Source: Chlorobium sp. (GTDB lineage Bacteria > Bacteroidota > Chlorobiia > Chlorobiales > Chlorobiaceae). Taken from it: 64,000 nt of DNA. Below, one piece after another: positions 61,777 through 64,000 of this stretch. The stretch is taken from positions 85,288-149,287 of the forward strand of contig JANQGE010000117.1 of the NCBI GenBank assembly GCA_028277485.1, read 5' to 3'. A model generated the notes under the pieces. That model made no database searches. It saw only the letters and a program-made list of their open reading frames with translations, and was not told the origin of the DNA. The first letter of the stretch is position 1, and every line of letters begins with the position of its first letter. A program made the position numbers and the translations under genes.

Positions 61777-63843
61777 GTGCATAGAGCTTTAGGGATCAAG
61801 ATTGTACCACTTTCAGTCATGCTGGCAGCCATTCTGCTCATGCTGTGCGGCCCAGCCAGCGCCCAGGAAACCGCCGAACCTGAGGGAACCGGCGAGTTCG
61901 TAACACTGGAGACTATCACCGTCACGGCCCAAAAACAGGAGGAAAACGTTCAGGAAGTCCCCATGAGCGTTTCTGTAATGACTGATCTGGATGTTGAAGA
62001 CAGAAAGATTGAATCGGTACTGGATATCGCTGATCATGTTCCAAACCTGCTGATTTTCCAACAAGAAGGTTCCGGCAACAATACGCCTATAATGCGGGGC
62101 ATATACGCTCCACCTGAATCTTTTTTGGTTTCAACCGGACTCTATATAGATGGTATTCCTGAAATCACAGGGGTTGGGTTCGAGGACAAGATGCTGGATA
62201 TTGAGCGGATTGAGGTGCTTAGGGGCCCCCAGGGTACCCTATACGGAAAAGGGGCTCAAGTCGGAGCTATTAATATTATCACCAGGCAACCTGACAATGA
62301 ATTTAGAGGAAAACTTTCCCTTGAAGGGGCTGAGGATAAAAAAGGAAAGGTTTCGCTGAATTTAAGTGGCCCCATCCGGAAAGATAGACTCTTTTTCGGC
62401 CTGTCCGGCCTCTATTACACCAAGGATGGGTATATTGAAAACACGACCACCGGCGACATGATAAACGACCGGGAACACTGGTTTGGCAAAGGTCGTCTCC
62501 GCTGGACACCCATGGATGAACTGGATATCTCTCTTGTTGTTTCACGTCTTGACTATGATGAGGGCGAACCGGACATGACACTAGGGCGAAGCGGGACCCA
62601 AATGTTCATGCTTCCTCCGCCCCGTGATCGTAAAGTTTCTTCAAATCTTGATGGGTGGAACAAGTCAAGCCGGGACAGTCAATCCCTGAAGATTGCCTAT
62701 GATCTTGCCGGCGCTCTCTCCCTGACTTCCATCACCACACACAGGGAATATCTCCAGCATACATTTATTGACTGGGATGGAAGCCCTATGACGCTGATGC
62801 ATGGTTTAAAAGACAATGAATACAATACACTATCGCAGGAATTCCGGTTGAATTACTCAAGCGGGAGGTTAAAAGGATTGGTCGGTTTCTATTATGACCA
62901 GGATGATACGGATATCTATATGGATATTGATTATGGCGCTATGGTGGCCAATATGAACCGGAAGTTCGAAGGTGAAACCTATGCTGTATTTGCAAATCTT
63001 ACCTATTCATTAACCAAGCAGCTCAGTCTGGTTACCGGCTTGCGCTATGAAACCGAGAAAAAAGAATTCACGGATAATAATACACATATAAATCTGGACG
63101 ATTCATGGGATCAACTCACGCCCAAGGTAGCGCTGGAATACAGTTTTACTCCTGAAAATATGGCTTATGTAAGTGTTTCACAAGGGTATCGGTCAGGCGG
63201 GTTCAATGTCCTGGCAGTATCGAATCCCAGATATTACACTTATGATTCTGAAACCTTATGGTCGTATGAAATCGGAACAAAAAATAGTTTTCTGGATAAT
63301 AAACTGATCATAAACGGCTCTGTTTATTACATGGACATTAAAGATATGCAGGTGAATGAACAAGCTTCGCCGGAAGAGACCTATTTAACCAATGCCGCCA
63401 CAGCAAGAGGATACGGTGCGGAGCTGGAAGCAACGGTGAAGGTTCTGGACGGCATGACGCTTAACGGAAGCTTCGGCTATAATAATACTGAATTTGATGA
63501 ATTCAGTGATGTACTGGGCGATTATAACGGAAATAAAAATCCTTTTGCTCCCGAATATACTTATAGTCTTGGAGGCCAGTACAGGCATGCGACAGGCTTT
63601 TTCGCACGAGCCGATCTGGTCGGGTATGGCGAAATGTTTTTTGATAAGGCCAATAAACACTCGAGAGATGCTTACGAAATCGTCAATGCAAAAATCGGTT
63701 ACGAAGCAAATTCTTTTGATGTCTACCTCTATGCCAAGAATCTTTTCGATAAAGAATATAATTCATATGGGTATGTTGGCGGGTTTATAACCCTTTACAG
63801 CCCTCCAAGGGAGATCGGTGCCCAGTTGATGTATCGTTTTTAA
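61777..63843 (+). CDS. TonB-dependent siderophore receptor (FyuA/pesticin-like)
   Basis: A 688-aa outer-membrane receptor. The GTG start follows AGGAGAAAAAG. A signal peptide (LAAILLMLCGPASAQ) precedes the TonB box LETITVTAQK. The plug domain shows VPMSVSVMTDLDVEDRKIES, NTPIMRGIYAPPESF and IERIEVLRGPQGTLYGKGAQ with GAINIITRQP. The barrel ends with YLYAKNLFDKEYNSYGYVGG and LMYRF, the terminal Phe needed for insertion. The barrel part is AT-rich (17 G+C of 60 at 63481-63540), unlike the AraC gene upstream. No siderophore synthesis genes are near. Confidence 0.92.
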   Translation: MHRALGIKIVPLSVMLAAILLMLCGPASAQETAEPEGTGEFVTLETITVTAQKQEENVQEVPMSVSVMTDLDVEDRKIESVLDIADHVPNLLIFQQEGSGNNTPIMRGIYAPPESFLVSTGLYIDGIPEITGVGFEDKMLDIERIEVLRGPQGTLYGKGAQVGAINIITRQPDNEFRGKLSLEGAEDKKGKVSLNLSGPIRKDRLFFGLSGLYYTKDGYIENTTTGDMINDREHWFGKGRLRWTPMDELDISLVVSRLDYDEGEPDMTLGRSGTQMFMLPPPRDRKVSSNLDGWNKSSRDSQSLKIAYDLAGALSLTSITTHREYLQHTFIDWDGSPMTLMHGLKDNEYNTLSQEFRLNYSSGRLKGLVGFYYDQDDTDIYMDIDYGAMVANMNRKFEGETYAVFANLTYSLTKQLSLVTGLRYETEKKEFTDNNTHINLDDSWDQLTPKVALEYSFTPENMAYVSVSQGYRSGGFNVLAVSNPRYYTYDSETLWSYEIGTKNSFLDNKLIINGSVYYMDIKDMQVNEQASPEETYLTNAATARGYGAELEATVKVLDGMTLNGSFGYNNTEFDEFSDVLGDYNGNKNPFAPEYTYSLGGQYRHATGFFARADLVGYGEMFFDKANKHSRDAYEIVNAKIGYEANSFDVYLYAKNLFDKEYNSYGYVGGFITLYSPPREIGAQLMYRF

Positions 63844-63855
63844 GCATTTCCTTAT

Positions 63856-63997
63856 GGGCACCTCTATTTATTTATTCCGCGCTTCAATTGCATCGTTGAG
63901 AGGTGCTCGAAATCCTCATGTACTGTGTGTACACTCCGGTTTCTGCGCTCCGTTCGCCTTGCACTTGAACCGCTCATGACAATAAATAGAGGTGCCC
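63856..63997 (+). repeat. MITE type A
   Basis: A 142-bp element with perfect 17-bp termini GGGCACCTCTATTTATT and AATAAATAGAGGTGCCC, 12 bp after the TonB receptor stop codon. The left flank is TTAT; the right flank is cut by the window edge after TTT. Confidence 0.87.
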
Positions 63998-64000
63998 TTT

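Overview
The window looks like a chromosome segment of a green sulfur bacterium (Chlorobiota), most likely a marine, Prosthecochloris-like lineage. This rests on family recognition only: a sulfide:quinone oxidoreductase, an octaheme tetrathionate-reductase-type cytochrome with its b-type membrane partner, a complete Na+-translocating NADH:quinone reductase operon, aconitase, FeoAB, small c-type cytochromes and a ClpB C-terminal half as a free-standing gene. No photosystem or chlorosome gene is present, and no rRNA, tRNA or CRISPR array was recognised.

Layout. 1-16 kb is mostly housekeeping: a transaldolase fragment, an alkyltransferase-like protein, RlpA, alkaline phosphatase, a PyrD-like protein, a HIT protein, aconitase, FeoA-FeoB, TopA and an N-acetylmuramoyl-L-alanine amidase. 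16-19 kb is accessory: a hydrolase, a RES/Xre toxin-antitoxin pair and a cystatin-like small protein. 19-31 kb holds MoxR, DUF58, TPR and BatD proteins split over three loci, interleaved with TsaD, YajC, CarA, a cobalamin-type radical SAM enzyme, cytochrome c, SemiSWEET and ProC. 31-43 kb contains GDPD, an RsbRD-like protein, Pmp3, Usp, the nqrABCDEF operon, a SOUL lipoprotein and several lone genes. 43-49 kb is the sulfur/redox block (octaheme cytochrome, cytochrome b, Sqr) with a decayed toxin-antitoxin locus and a duplicated gene end. 49-59 kb carries RuvX, PyrE, TyrA, NadK, an unknown 503-aa protein, KdsA with a degenerate KdsC, the ClpB C-half, NagZ and a SixA phosphatase. 59-64 kb is an AraC/TonB-receptor cassette bracketed by repeats.

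The most striking non-genic signal is a high-copy MITE-like family: about 110-142 bp, with inverted termini beginning GGGCACCTCTA. Eight near-full copies, one interrupted copy and several relics lie in 64 kb. One copy sits inside another with a 4-bp TTTA duplication, and three other copies have 4-bp duplications (CAAA, TTAA, TTAA), so these are transposed units. Many copies sit directly 5' of genes. A second, older repeat family occurs at about 2.7, 5.9 and 61.3 kb.

The best candidates for new biology are a single polypeptide carrying two complete AraC-type regulators upstream of a TonB receptor, a 38-codon ORF between sqr and its terminator, a KdsC-like protein that has lost the catalytic aspartates, and the MITE family with its apparent habit of supplying 5' leaders.
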